In this document: piece after piece, positions 32,318-43,250 of the stretch
How positions within the stretch are numbered: the stretch's first letter is position 1
How the letters are laid out: each line of letters begins with the position of its first letter
NCBI GenBank assembly: GCA_963921825.1
Contig: OY997596.1
Coordinates: forward strand, 15,629,001 to 15,693,000
DNA length: 64,000 nt
Source: Erodium maritimum
Lineage: Eukaryota > Streptophyta > Magnoliopsida > Geraniales > Geraniaceae
Direction of reading: 5' to 3'
Notes under the pieces: generated by a model
What the model was told of the DNA's origin: nothing
The model's database searches: none
What the model saw: the letters and a program-made list of their open reading frames with translations, nothing else
Position numbers and translations under genes: made by a program

Positions 32318-35300
32318 AATTCCTCTCATGGAATCTGAGAGGTCTTGCCTTCTCACAAAAAAGGAGGACCTTAGGAGACGTGATCCGCAAGCAACATCCA
32401 ACAATGATACTCATCCAAGAATCAAAATTACTCAAACCATTACCTTGCTTCCTCAGGTCTTGTGGCATGCATTGGGGTTGGGAAATGGACTACATTCAAG
32501 CCCAGTGCCTCTCTGGTGGACTGATAATGTGTAGGAAATCTAGTGCCTTTCAATTGATTAGTGTGAAGAAAATAAATGGAGCAATGATCTGGCTTGGTAC
32601 TGACAAACAAAATGGTTCTCTCTGTTGCATCACAAACAATTATGCCCCTTGCTCTAGAAGAGGAAGAAGAGCTCTATGGCATGAACTCACCACTGAATTA
32701 TCCACTATAAATCCCCCTCCATTGCTTTTACTTGGTGGAGATTTTAACTCAGTTCTATCCCCAGATGAAAGGTCTTCTACAAGGTCTTCTACTTCAGACA
32801 TCTATAATTTCCAGGAGTTGGTTGACTCTCTTGATCTCATTGATTTACGTATGCATGGTGGTAAATATACTTGGTTTGGCCCAGGCTCTACTGCATCTAG
32901 AATTGATAGATTCCTCATCTCATCTAACTTTCTGGCCAACTACAATCATCTCTCACAAAAATGTCTTCCCAGATGCATCTCAGATCATAGGGCTCTATTA
33001 CTGTTTGATGAACAATTAGATTGGGGGAAAAGACCTTTCACATTTCTCAATATCTGGATTGAGGATTCCAGATTCTTCAGTGCTATACAGGACTTCTGGT
33101 CTACATTCCATCCTACTGGCCCTCCTCATATTATTCTATGGCAGAAACTCAAAATGCTAAAAGAAAAACTCAAAGAATGGAACCTCCAAGTGTTTGGAAA
33201 TATTGATCTACAAGTTGAAACCCTCAGACAGTAATTGAATCAACTGGATGCTCTAATTGAAGACAGACCTCTCACCTCAGAAGAGTGTAACATCAGAGGA
33301 GCTACCAAGGCCGAGTTAATTCACAAAACAAAGCTGCTTGCAAAACTATGGAGTCAAAAGGCAAGAAAAAAATACTTCTTTGAAGGGGATAAGGGCTCCA
33401 AATACTATCATAGGTTGGCCAATTTTCAAGGAACTAGAAAGCTAATTACTCAAGTCTCAGTTGATGATGCTATCCTACATGATCCTATTTCAATCAAAGC
33501 TGCTGCAGCCTCTCATTTTAGCAACAGATATGCAGAACCACTACCTCATCACACCAACCTAGATCATCTGCATTTCAACTCCATTTCCCACCAACAAGCT
33601 CAAGACTTGGAACTCCCCTTCTCTGAAGCAGAAATATTAAAGGCCATCATGGCCTGCTCTGGTGATAAAGCCCCTGGACTTGATGGATACTCTCATGTTC
33701 TTTCAAGTGTGTTGGCCCATCATCAAAGAAGACCTCATCAATTTCATCAACCATTTCCACATGTCTGGCCATCTGGGAAAAGGAATCAATTCCTCCTTCA
33801 TAACACTGGTTCCCAAATGTGTTTCTCCACTAACTTTTGATGATTTTAGGCCCATAAGCCTTATGGGAGGCCCCTACAAAATCATCTCCAAGCTTCTCTC
33901 CATCAGAATCAAAAAATTTATCAGTCATTTGGTCGGCTTTGAGCAAACAGGCTTCATTGCTGGAAGACAAATCCTTGATGGAGTCCTAGTAGCCAATGAG
34001 GTGGTTCATACAATCAAGAAAGACAAGATCAAAGATATTCTCTTCAAAGCAGACTTTGAGAAAGCCTTTGACAAAATTCACTGGACATTCATAATGAAAT
34101 TAATGGCAAAAATGGGTTTTGGACCCCTTTGGAGGGTCTGGATGATCTCTTGCTTTAGAGCTCATGTATCTGTATTGATCAATGGTTCCCCAACTTCATA
34201 TTTTCTGATTCACAAAGGCTTAAGACAGGGATGTGCACTCTCTCCTCTCATCTTTGCTTTGGTTGCTGAGGGTCTGAAACAAATTCTTAAAGCTGGATCA
34301 CTACATAACCAATTCCAGGGAATCAAGATAAGAAACAATGGACTGATTGTCTCCCACCTCCAATTTGCTGATGACACTGTTATTTTTATAAAGGGTAATG
34401 CTGAAGGGGTATCCAATCTGAAGAATGCTCTCTCACTTTTTAGATTGACAACATGACTGAAAGTCAACTACAACAAATCAAGGATGGTTAGCTTCAATAA
34501 CTCACAGCTGGAGATTGATCAATTTTCTCAGATTTTACAATGCTCAGTAGAGACACTTCCAATCTCTTATCTTGGTTTTTCTCTGGGAGCAAACTACAAA
34601 AGGATATTGACTTGGGAGCCTATCATTCAAAAGTTCAAGAAGAGTCTTGGTCTATGGCATGCCAAGTTGCTGTCATTTTGGGGAAGGATAACTTTGATCA
34701 AATCCACACTGAGTGCTCTACCTCTTTATCACTTCTCTCTCTTCAAAGCACCAAAAGCAGTTATCCTAAATATGGAAAGACACCAAAGAAGATTTCTCTA
34801 GCATGGTGAGGCTCCATCCAAAGTCTTCTGCAAAGTTGCTTGGAAGCAAGTCTGTAAATCAAAAAAGGATGGGGGCCTAGGTATCAGAAGCTTGGAAATT
34901 ATGAACCTAGCTCTTTTGGCAAAATGGTGGTGGAGGTTTGCCTTGGAAGAAGAGTCCCTATGGAAACAAGTCATCTGTACAAAACTAGGTTAGAATTATT
35001 CTGAATGGGACCTCTCAAAATTCTCAGAGATTGGTATGCCTAGTTTCACTTCTCATCTTACCACAGTCCTTCAAGACCCCAAATTTGCAGACTTACTTGA
35101 CCCCAAAGGATTGAACTGGAAACTGGGAAAAGGCAATAGAATACTCTTCTGGAAGGACCTTTGGTGGGGGGACCTAGAATTCAAAAGGCTCTTCCCAAGG
35201 TTATTTGCCCTGACTGGTTCGAAACACTCAACCATTGAGGCTCTTTGGGATGGATCTGATTGGGACCTACTATTCAGAAGGGCTCCTAGAGGAAGAGAAC

Positions 35301-35977
35301 TACTTGAATGGGGAACCCTCTATTCAATTCTAAGATCAACTCAACCCTCCATCCTTGATGACATTCTTATTTGGAATTCAGACAGCAAAGGTTTTTCCGT
35401 GGGAAGATTTTATGAATTACTTGCTACTCAAGCCAGCTCTGATTCCCAATCACAGTGGACCTCTCAAATTTGGGTTCCAGGTATCCATCCAAAGATCTCA
35501 GCCTTCACTTGGCTTGCTTTCTTGGAAGCAATCCCCTCTAGGTGCTTTCTTGAGGGTAGAGGCATAAATTTCTCCCTACATGAAATTCTCTGCCCCCATT
35601 GTTCTTGGGATCTAGAAGATGGTGCTCACTTGCTCCTTCACTGCCCCAAAGCCTGGAAGACCTGGAACCTGGTCCTTAGCTGGTGGGGATTGATTTGGGT
35701 ATGTCCTTCTTCAGTCCATTTGCTATGCTGCTCCTGGCACAAATTGGTGGCCCCAAAATTTAGAAGGTGTTGGAGAGGAATAATGCAGATTACTCTGTGG
35801 CAGATATGGCTGGCCAAAAACACTCTTATCTTCAATCACTTGGATGAATCTCCTGAAGTCATTTTCAGTAGGATCCTCAATAAGAGTTTCAGCTGGGAAT
35901 GGGCTTCCTTCAGCTCCTCTTATCACTTTACACTGCAAGAGTGGATCATCAGTCCAAGGATTATGTGTCCTATGTAA
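32314..35977 (+). pseudogene. LINE-A2 ORF2, endonuclease-reverse transcriptase, broken
   Basis: The start ATG at 32314 overlaps the ORF1 stop. Endonuclease motifs are LSWNLRGL, IQESK, LGGDFNSVLS and ISDHRA. Reverse-transcriptase motifs are GDKAPGLDGYS, FRPISLM, TGFIAGRQ, GLRQGCALSP and FADD at 34364-34375. The zf-RVT region contains CPHCSWDLEDGAHLLLHC. Breaks are a TAA at 33232-33234, a frameshift near 33690-33700, a TGA at 34454-34456, and TAG codons at 34799-34801 and 34991-34993. Domain order and lengths match LINE-A1 ORF2. The last codon block before TAA/TAG ends PRIMCPM. Confidence 0.93.
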
Positions 35978-36929
35978 TCTCAGGATTTTTCCTCAACTGG
36001 TTTGGCCCCTCCCTCATCCACTAGCTTTCTCTCCTGCAGGTTTTGTTCCTCTGGGGTGGGGTTGGGTTGGGGTGGTTTCTTGTGTTTCTCTGCTTAGTTT
36101 TGGTGAGGTTAGGTTTATCTTCGGGGTGCTGACCTCTCTGGCCTTGAGTGTTCTCTTCTGAGTGGGGGTTTGGCTTTTCTTTGTTCTCTACCTCTGAGTG
36201 TGGGTAGTTTTTTGTAGCTTTGAGTGCTCTCTTCTCTTCTGCTTTGTTTTCTTTGTTGCAGGTTCTCTTCTCCACCCTCAGCTCCTGCAACTCCTATCAG
36301 TTTCTTCAACAAAGTTTCAAGTATCTCCTACTCAACAATAGGTCATCTCCACAACAACTATCAGACAATTCTCTCGGAAAACTCAAGTCACTGATATCTT
36401 CTACTCTCACATACTCACTGCAATTTTGGTCGGCAAGTACACTTTGACCCCTCTCATGATCAGTTTCAAGCACAACCTCAACCTAATCTACCCTCACCAA
36501 CACTCCCATGACATTATTACATCAACACTCAGGACTGAGAAACAATCTCATCTGTTCCAGCTCCCAATCCTCATCCCTTATTCCTCATTTCTCAGTTGGA
36601 TTCAATCTCAAACCATCATCCTTGCGGCGCAAGTTACAGGAAGATAATTCAAATCCTTCTTGCGTGTGGCTCAAGTTACTGAAGGCTTCAAAAACCATCC
36701 CATCCCCATCACTTGCAATTCCACACCTCATCATCACTTGCAAATCCATACCTCAACATCACTTGCAAATCCATATCTCCACTTTCACCTCTACTTCTGT
36801 TTACTCTTGTATTGTTCTTAGCTTATCTTGTCTCTCAATCTGTAGCTAGGTTGTTGTTTTTGTGCTTGTTCCTTTCCTTGCTCAGAAGAGGTTTTAATCA
36901 ATCAATTTGCTTTCGCTGATAAAAAAAAA
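35978..36929 (+). other. LINE-A2 3' UTR
   Basis: This non-coding stretch has G-rich tracts at 36050-36180 (GGGGTGGGGTTGGGTTGGGG), then C/T-rich DNA and the A10 tail. The G-rich part corresponds to the G-rich start of the LINE-A1 3' UTR (9840-9890), a feature plant and animal L1 elements often share. Confidence 0.7.
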
Positions 36930-37060
36930 GATCGTAGGAAATCCATCAAAACACTGAACATATCGATAAAATCAGTTATTCATGCTAAATCTAAATATAT
37001 GATATAATGTGGCCCTTTTACGTGTTAAAATGCACCCGCATCAACACCCCACACTTAGAC

Positions 37061-38814
37061 TTTTCTCGCCCCGAGAAAACTAAAAATAAATAAATATAAA
37101 CTCACTAATATAAATGCCAAGATAAACCCCGCGATACTATCTCCGTAGGCGGAGCTTGGCGACTCTGGATTATTGAAAGCAGTAAATATGCATATGCTGA
37201 CTCAACTAGACCAAAAATTCTCGTGCAAATGCACAAGCAAATTAAAGACCAAAAATTTAAGACTCAAAGAAGGTGTGTGCTTACACTTGGATTTTATCGG
37301 CAATTTGACCTAGAGCATGCATAAGGAATAAGATCTCTCATCATTCTTCTCTACTTTTCAACAACCAGTTTTTACATGTTGTAGATAAAGAGTGTATGTG
37401 TAGTGGTTTACAAGATGAAGTGCAATAACTAGAAATATTTCAAGCCTAACTATTGTCATTTATCCCTTTGCTCTCTCGATTCCACATAACATAGTACTAA
37501 TCAAGAGAATAACGTAATCTCATTCACAAATATTATGAGTTGGCGTTGTCATGCAATTACGTTGCCTTGGGACTACGCGAATGGTAAACCTATCTAATTC
37601 CTTTACGAGTCAAGTGGTAGATCAAAGTTTTGCTTGAGTTTTTCGATTACATGTAGAACCTTTGGATCATTAAGATAGGTTGGGGGGTTCACCTTTTATT
37701 ACACTATGATTAACTCGGGACATGAGGGTCTCACTCTGCATAGCGATCCGCCGCAGCCCCTCAAGCCTTTGTTAATACACAGATTTTATTGGATCCCCTT
37801 TCCCCGGGACCTATACTCAATTCCCCGTGCACAGTGTGTGTTATTTTGAAAAATTGGTACCACAAACGCACAATGAGACTAACCACTTGAACTCGACTAG
37901 ATTTCTAATCTACCGAAACGCATAGTTCGATCCCAAGACAACAAGCATGTGGGCTCAACCTCCTCTACATGCAACAAGTCAAATAAGACTAGTATCCCTT
38001 AACTAGGGCCACTATATGCAGAAATCAAGATAGAATCAGGTCGGTGACAATAAAAAGAATTGAAACCTAACCACACCTAACATTTGGTGTGATCGCCTTT
38101 TCGTGTCTAAGGCATCTAGGATCACAAAATCATCATGAACCCAATAAGAAATATAGCACAAACACAAATTACAGCTCATTAGTACTATCAACAGTAAAAC
38201 ATCCAAAGATTCCTCAAAAAATCCTCAATGATGAAAGTTATTCCCGACTTTCTCATGTTGGCCTAAATTGCACATCCAAGGTTTACACACAAAATAAGAC
38301 CCCCCAAAAAAATTACACCAAAAATGCATGAAGTGCAGCATAGAATGCAAACATATAAATGCAAAGCATCTCACCCCACACTTTAAACCTAAGCACTGTC
38401 CCCAGTGCGACTCTAAACATATATTTACACATGCACCCGATATATGATAACAATAAATACCACACACTCAAAATCAGGCAACATACAAGTCAAGATATCA
38501 TATATGCATGGTCTATCAGCACAACAATTCGGGTGCTCAGCACCCCCAGATAGCATGTATGAGATATAATAGCGGTAAACAATATAAAACAAGAAGGGAA
38601 GAGATACTGCCCCTCGAAGAACCGCTACTCGACTTGTAAGCTGCTGTGGTAGTCCTAACGTGCATGGATGGATGGAAAGGTTATCGCCCGTGAGAACTTC
38701 TAAGAAGCTCGGCGCCATGGCATGTGACTAAATCGCTTCTACTTTCCATCCATTGTTGGGGTGCCTCCCAACTAGCGCATTTGTTTAACGTCGTTAGCTC
38801 GACAAGTAAGAGGC
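37061..38814 (-). other. 3' untranslated interior of the Athila-like element
   Basis: No coding region is recognised. The stretch is AT-rich with short open frames only. Long non-coding 3' interiors are usual for Athila and Tat relatives. Confidence 0.5.
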
Positions 38815-39969
38815 TCAATCAGGAGGCCTCCCAAGAACCTCATACTTCCATTGCGTCCTCCTTTTCAAATATGGATGTGCAGGCGGGAGAAAGAACACAA
38901 TGTAGCAAATGAACCTCTTCCTTGAGTTATGCATAAACTCCAAACTCAAGGCCAACATCATCAAGCTTGCCTTAACAGAATAATCATGATCAAACTCATC
39001 TTTGCATAGCTTGGGAGGGATTTGAATCCCATGAATCGGAAAATGCACACTCCCACATGGGTTAGTAGCATCCACCGAAATAGAATAATAGCTCACAAAC
39101 GGGGAATGAGAACTAGCAAATGAATCAAAAACTTTATGCTCAACATTGAAGTTATAAATCAACGGTATAGGTTGAACATAAAGAATTGATTTTCTAGAAT
39201 CTAAAAATGAATCTCCCACACTAAATGGAATTTTGACATCATGCTCAATGTCTAACAATATAAAATCAATAGGAGATTCAAACATAACCCCTCTCTTGAG
39301 AGCATCTTCCATAGTACCCCTTGGATATCTAATAGATCTGTCAGCCAACTCTATGGATACTATGGGAAGATTTGGCTCAACAAGAGTTTGTGAACTATAT
39401 TCTACAACTGTACACTCAGTATTTACATCTATAGAATCCAATGCATCAACACTACATAGAGAATCAATTGTCATAATAAAAGAGGGATAAGAACTTGATA
39501 CCTCACATTCTGCACTTACCTCTAAACTCATGGTTGAATCACAAGTTTCTTCTTCTGTTGTGTCACATAAGTGCTCGGAATGATCATCATCAATGTGGAC
39601 TGCTTGATCATCAAAGTTTGTCTCATTAATCAATTGCACGAGATCAACCATTTGACCTGAAAGCTCTTTCATCATGGATGTTTGTTCCTCTTGCTTTCTC
39701 AACCTTTGCGCCAATATCTTGGTCATCTCATTATCTCTCTTTTCCTTCTCCTCAAATTGGTTAAGAAAAGCAAGACAAACTTCACGAAGTGCTGACTCCT
39801 CGTCATTAGGCAATTGCGGTTCAAATTGATAACCTTGATCAAAAGTGGAAGCGTCCTCCCAATTTTGATTGTAGGCATTTGAATGCATAAGAACCTCGCA
39901 ATTGTAAAAATAATGATCATTAGCACCACATATATCACAATACCCCCTATTAGGAAACCAATTCTCCAT
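38815..39969 (-). CDS. Gag/protease-like frame of the Athila-like element
   Basis: This uninterrupted 384-codon frame begins at ATG 39969 (MENWFPNRGYCDICGAND). A CX2CX4HX4C zinc knuckle, CDICGANDHYFYNC, lies at about residues 10-23. A charged, coiled-coil-like segment follows (about residues 48-105, KEKRDNEMTKILAQRLRKQE). A region resembling the aspartic-protease part of Athila-type polyproteins is at about residues 210-265 (EDALKRGVMFESPIDFILLD), but no canonical D-(S/T)-G is seen. The C-terminal part is unrecognised. Such knuckle-bearing gag-like frames without polymerase are usual in non-autonomous Athila relatives that depend on another element for enzymes. Confidence 0.65.
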   Translation of the reverse strand: MENWFPNRGYCDICGANDHYFYNCEVLMHSNAYNQNWEDASTFDQGYQFEPQLPNDEESALREVCLAFLNQFEEKEKRDNEMTKILAQRLRKQEEQTSMMKELSGQMVDLVQLINETNFDDQAVHIDDDHSEHLCDTTEEETCDSTMSLEVSAECEVSSSYPSFIMTIDSLCSVDALDSIDVNTECTVVEYSSQTLVEPNLPIVSIELADRSIRYPRGTMEDALKRGVMFESPIDFILLDIEHDVKIPFSVGDSFLDSRKSILYVQPIPLIYNFNVEHKVFDSFASSHSPFVSYYSISVDATNPCGSVHFPIHGIQIPPKLCKDEFDHDYSVKASLMMLALSLEFMHNSRKRFICYIVFFLPPAHPYLKRRTQWKYEVLGRPPD

Positions 39970-41926
39970 AAAAGCTACGATGCAAAGAATCAACTAAAAA
40001 AAATATATACAGGAATGAAACAGACGTAGCACAAACTATATAGCAAGGGTCGCCTAATTGCTCCCCACCAACAGCGCCATAAAACTTGACGCCCTACGGG
40101 TTTAAGCGCAAACTTGAGCACGGCAAGTGCACCGACCGTCAAGTAGTAATCGGATTTGAAGTCCGGAATATCGAGCCCAAAAGAGCAATAGACAATCACT
40201 TACTATTTAAAGTTCGTAGCTAAACTGTTTCGGTAAAAATCGAGTTTTTATGTTTTGAAAATAAACCTATAACGACTAAAAAGAAAATACAGAATTTAAC
40301 AGAGAGTTTTCTTATCTTGAATCAAGTGAAGAGAGATCAAGGGCACGGGTTCATCGAGTTCATTCCATAAAATTGAACATGTTCGATTGTAGCGATGTCG
40401 ATTTATTTTAGAGGCAACGAGTTGTCTCGACTCTAGTCCTACCTTCTTTCGAACGATTCGGACCCTAATGGAATCTAACCACTGAGTTCTTTCGAATCAC
40501 GATGTAGGAAGACCCAAAGCGTTAAGCTCTATGACAACTTCTAGCTTTCGACCAACCAAGTCTATAGCTATTGCAATTGTATTAACCCCGCTAGTTCTAG
40601 CTAGAATTTAAATACAACCTATGATCGATTTTTGACTTAATTAGAATCCTCCTCTTTCGAGCGACGAATCCTAATTCGAAACAATTACCAAGCCTACACG
40701 GGAGGTAAAGCATTAAGCACAAATCAACCATAGACACTAATACAAATCAACAACACCACAATCGAAGCATTCAAAATATAGAAATCACTACTCTAATCCC
40801 CCATAACCCTAGAAATTGGGGGTTTAGTTGTTCATGGTGAGAAAATACAATAATGAAAAGAAACAAACAAATAAACTCATAATTAGGATGAAAGTTGAGA
40901 TACAATCACCGAATTAGTTGTCTAAAGCTTGTTATTCTCCTCTTCCAATCTCTAGCCTTGATGCTCTTGAAAATCCACCAAAAGAAACCCACTTGTGTAG
41001 CTAACAATGGAGCTTCTCCTCCAAAATCAACACTCAAATAAATCTCAAATAGTTCTCTTTCCACCAAATATTTTGATTCTCCACAAATAATCCAAACTAA
41101 TAAACTCACAATTTAATTCTATATAAAAAATAATAATAAAACTGTACAGGAATGGTGCTCTCTCGTTCGTGTTTTGTTCCTCGCCCAAAAATAATATGGA
41201 GAAGATGCTCCTTATATTCACTGGTTGCGGCGCAGCTAAGGAAAAGAAATAGGGTAAGCCTTGAGTGGGACAGGTATCTGAAGAGGAGAGGGTGAGCTGA
41301 GGCGACAGGTGGCAGCAGTAGGGAGGAGATGGCGCTAGACAGGTGGCGAGCACTAGGGGAAATGGCGGCTGGGCTGGGCCACGTGTCGCACGCAAGAGGG
41401 TTGGCGGCTGAGGGCTTGGACGCGTGGGGGACCGAGGGAGGCTGGCGGCTGATGGGAGAGATAGCAGGGACACGTTGCGGGACGTGGGCGAGCCACGCGG
41501 GCAGGGGCGGGGCCGGCGGCTGGCGCTCGGACACGACACGTGTCAGTTTCTGACTTGTTGCTTCATTTTTGCTCCTTTTCCGCTATTTTGCTCGCTCCGG
41601 CTTCGTTTGGACTCCGATCGATCTCGTTCTTGCACCAAAAAATTCCTCTTTTCAAAACCTACAAAACGAGACCAATCATGAATATATTTCGAAGCGGACA
41701 AAATCGACCCTCTTGACGGTCCACAAGCACAAAACACCCAAAATACACCGGAAATCCATCAAAACACCGAACATATCGATAAAATCAGTTATTCATGCTA
41801 AATCTAAATATATGATAGAAAATCGGGACCAAAAGCCTGTATAACTCGATATAATGTGGCCCTTTTACGTGTTAAAATGCACCTGCATCAGTGGCATATA
41901 TCTCTTTATCATATTGCACTTTTATT

Positions 41927-42953
41927 TTTTTTCTTAAAAAATATGTATATATTATTAATTAAAAGGGAGGCAAAACTCTTGTTAGGGACCCCTCCAAGTA
42001 CCCGTCTTTAGAGCTCTGAATTCCTTTCATTTCTCCATGTGGAGTTGTTTCCCCGCCCTATCTTGCTCATCATGGGGTTCCCCAACGGACCCCCTTTTCA
42101 CTCCCCCAACTCTTGCTCTAGCTTCATTCGTAGGTCCAGCTTTAGTGTCGGGCCCATCTTTGTGCCCAAGCAGGCCCGGTGTGTCAGGTGCCCAACTACC
42201 AGAGGGTTGGCCGGTCACAAAGTTTTTCCAGCCATGATCCATCGAGCGGACCTGAGTGACACCCCGAGGACGTGCACCGTTAGGTGTAGTAGCCGCAGAT
42301 ACAATTAACCCCTTTCCTCGAGACAAGGGGCCCTTAGGTGCAGAAGTCGTGGATATCAGTTTGAGGGACGCCTTATCATCTCAATATGTTGCATAGGTAT
42401 TTTTCTGGCGATCCTTCTAGAATTACAGGATGTATGAATCGTATCGGGGGTGCCTACCACCTCTCTATCACACTCAGTAATAACGTGGCCTATCAAACCA
42501 CAATTAAAAAAAACACATGTAGTTTTGTATAAGTAAGCGAGACACGAACTGGTTTGGGGAATTCCTGAAAATGAAGGAGAAGCTGACGACATAAAGGATG
42601 TTCCACGAGGTGCTAGAAATGGACCTTCACCGTTCCTCCCAGCATGTACCCCATTTGTCACAAGGGACATCAACACACGATCCCAATGTCGAGCCAATCT
42701 TCTCTCATGTGGTTCTGGTGCGTACCAAAGGAGGGAGACCACGGGCGTAGACCCATAATTGGAGTCGATCCAAGGTGGGGAGGGGGGCTCCCTAGCCATC
42801 GGATTCGGATACCTGAGCAGAAGTGGTCGCCCGTCAAAGCACCACGGTTCATTCCTTCGAACCCATGTCTCGAAGTAGAAACCGAAGACACCCGATCCAA
42901 TGTCCTTGATCACCAACCCCTCAGCCGCATTCCCCCACGGTGATGATCCTAAG
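41927..42953 (-). mobile_element. LINE-C copy 2, 3' part (ORF1 C-half and 3' UTR)
   Basis: This is the 3' part of a minus-strand LINE whose 5' part lies at 56624-57210. The whole insertion is flanked by a perfect 16-bp duplication ATATTGCACTTTTATT (41911-41926 and 57211-57226). ORF1 here reads NEPWCFDGRPLLL (DUF4283 core) and FNCGLIGHVITEC, a zinc knuckle in which the first Cys is replaced by Phe. The 3' UTR ends in an A-tail (T8 at 41927-41934 on the plus strand). No ORF2 is present. Removing the inserted Gypsy element leaves a LINE of about 1.6 kb. Confidence 0.88.
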
Positions 42954-43250
42954 TGTTAAGACCGCCAGTTTTAAAAGAATTAAATATTTAAAATTGTCGT
43001 TTGAAACGTCGTGGTTGGAAAACGGGGTGAAGAATTGGAACGAAGGCAAAATAAATAAAAAATAAAGGAAAAAGAGCATTTGGGTCAGGCTGGGCCGGTC
43101 AGAGAACCAGGCCCAGCTCGCTGACACGGGCCAAGCCCGCACCACGCGTGCCGAGCCCGCACCACGCGAGCCCGGCCCAAACCTTAACCCTATTCCTCTG
43201 TCTTCTACCTCATCCACGCGCGACTCCCGAGGCAAAACCAGCGCCGTCCT

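Larger units (their letters stand above)
29458..36929 (+). mobile_element. L1-type LINE (LINE-A2), full-length layout, broken
   Basis: The layout is the same as in LINE-A1: leader, ORF1 (29682-32317), ORF2 (32314-35977), 3' UTR (35978-36919) and A-tail (36920-36929). The ends of both copies resemble each other (GCTGATAAAAAAAAA here, GCAGATAAAAAAAAA in A1). The candidate duplication AGATCGTAG lies at 29449-29457 and 36929-36937; it places the 5' end about 50 bp before the block shared with LINE-A1. The protein sequences of A1 and A2 differ at many positions, so these are different subfamilies and not recent sisters. The right flank is the LTR of an Athila-like element. Confidence 0.88.
36930..41890 (-). 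mobile_element. Athila-like Gypsy element, non-autonomous type
   Basis: On the minus strand the 5' LTR runs 41890-40087 (1,804 bp, starting TGATGCAGGTGC). It is followed by a primer-binding site TGGCGCTGTTGGTGGGGAG (40079-40061), close to the Athila-type TGGCGCCGTTGCCGGGGA. One gag/protease-like open frame (39969-38815), a long untranslated stretch (38814-37044), a purine tract (plus-strand complement ACACCCCACACTTAGAC at 37044-37060) and the start of the 3' LTR (37043-36930) follow. LINE-A2 cuts the 3' LTR. No reverse transcriptase or integrase is visible. The surviving LTR parts are similar to each other, which suggests moderate age. Confidence 0.8.
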
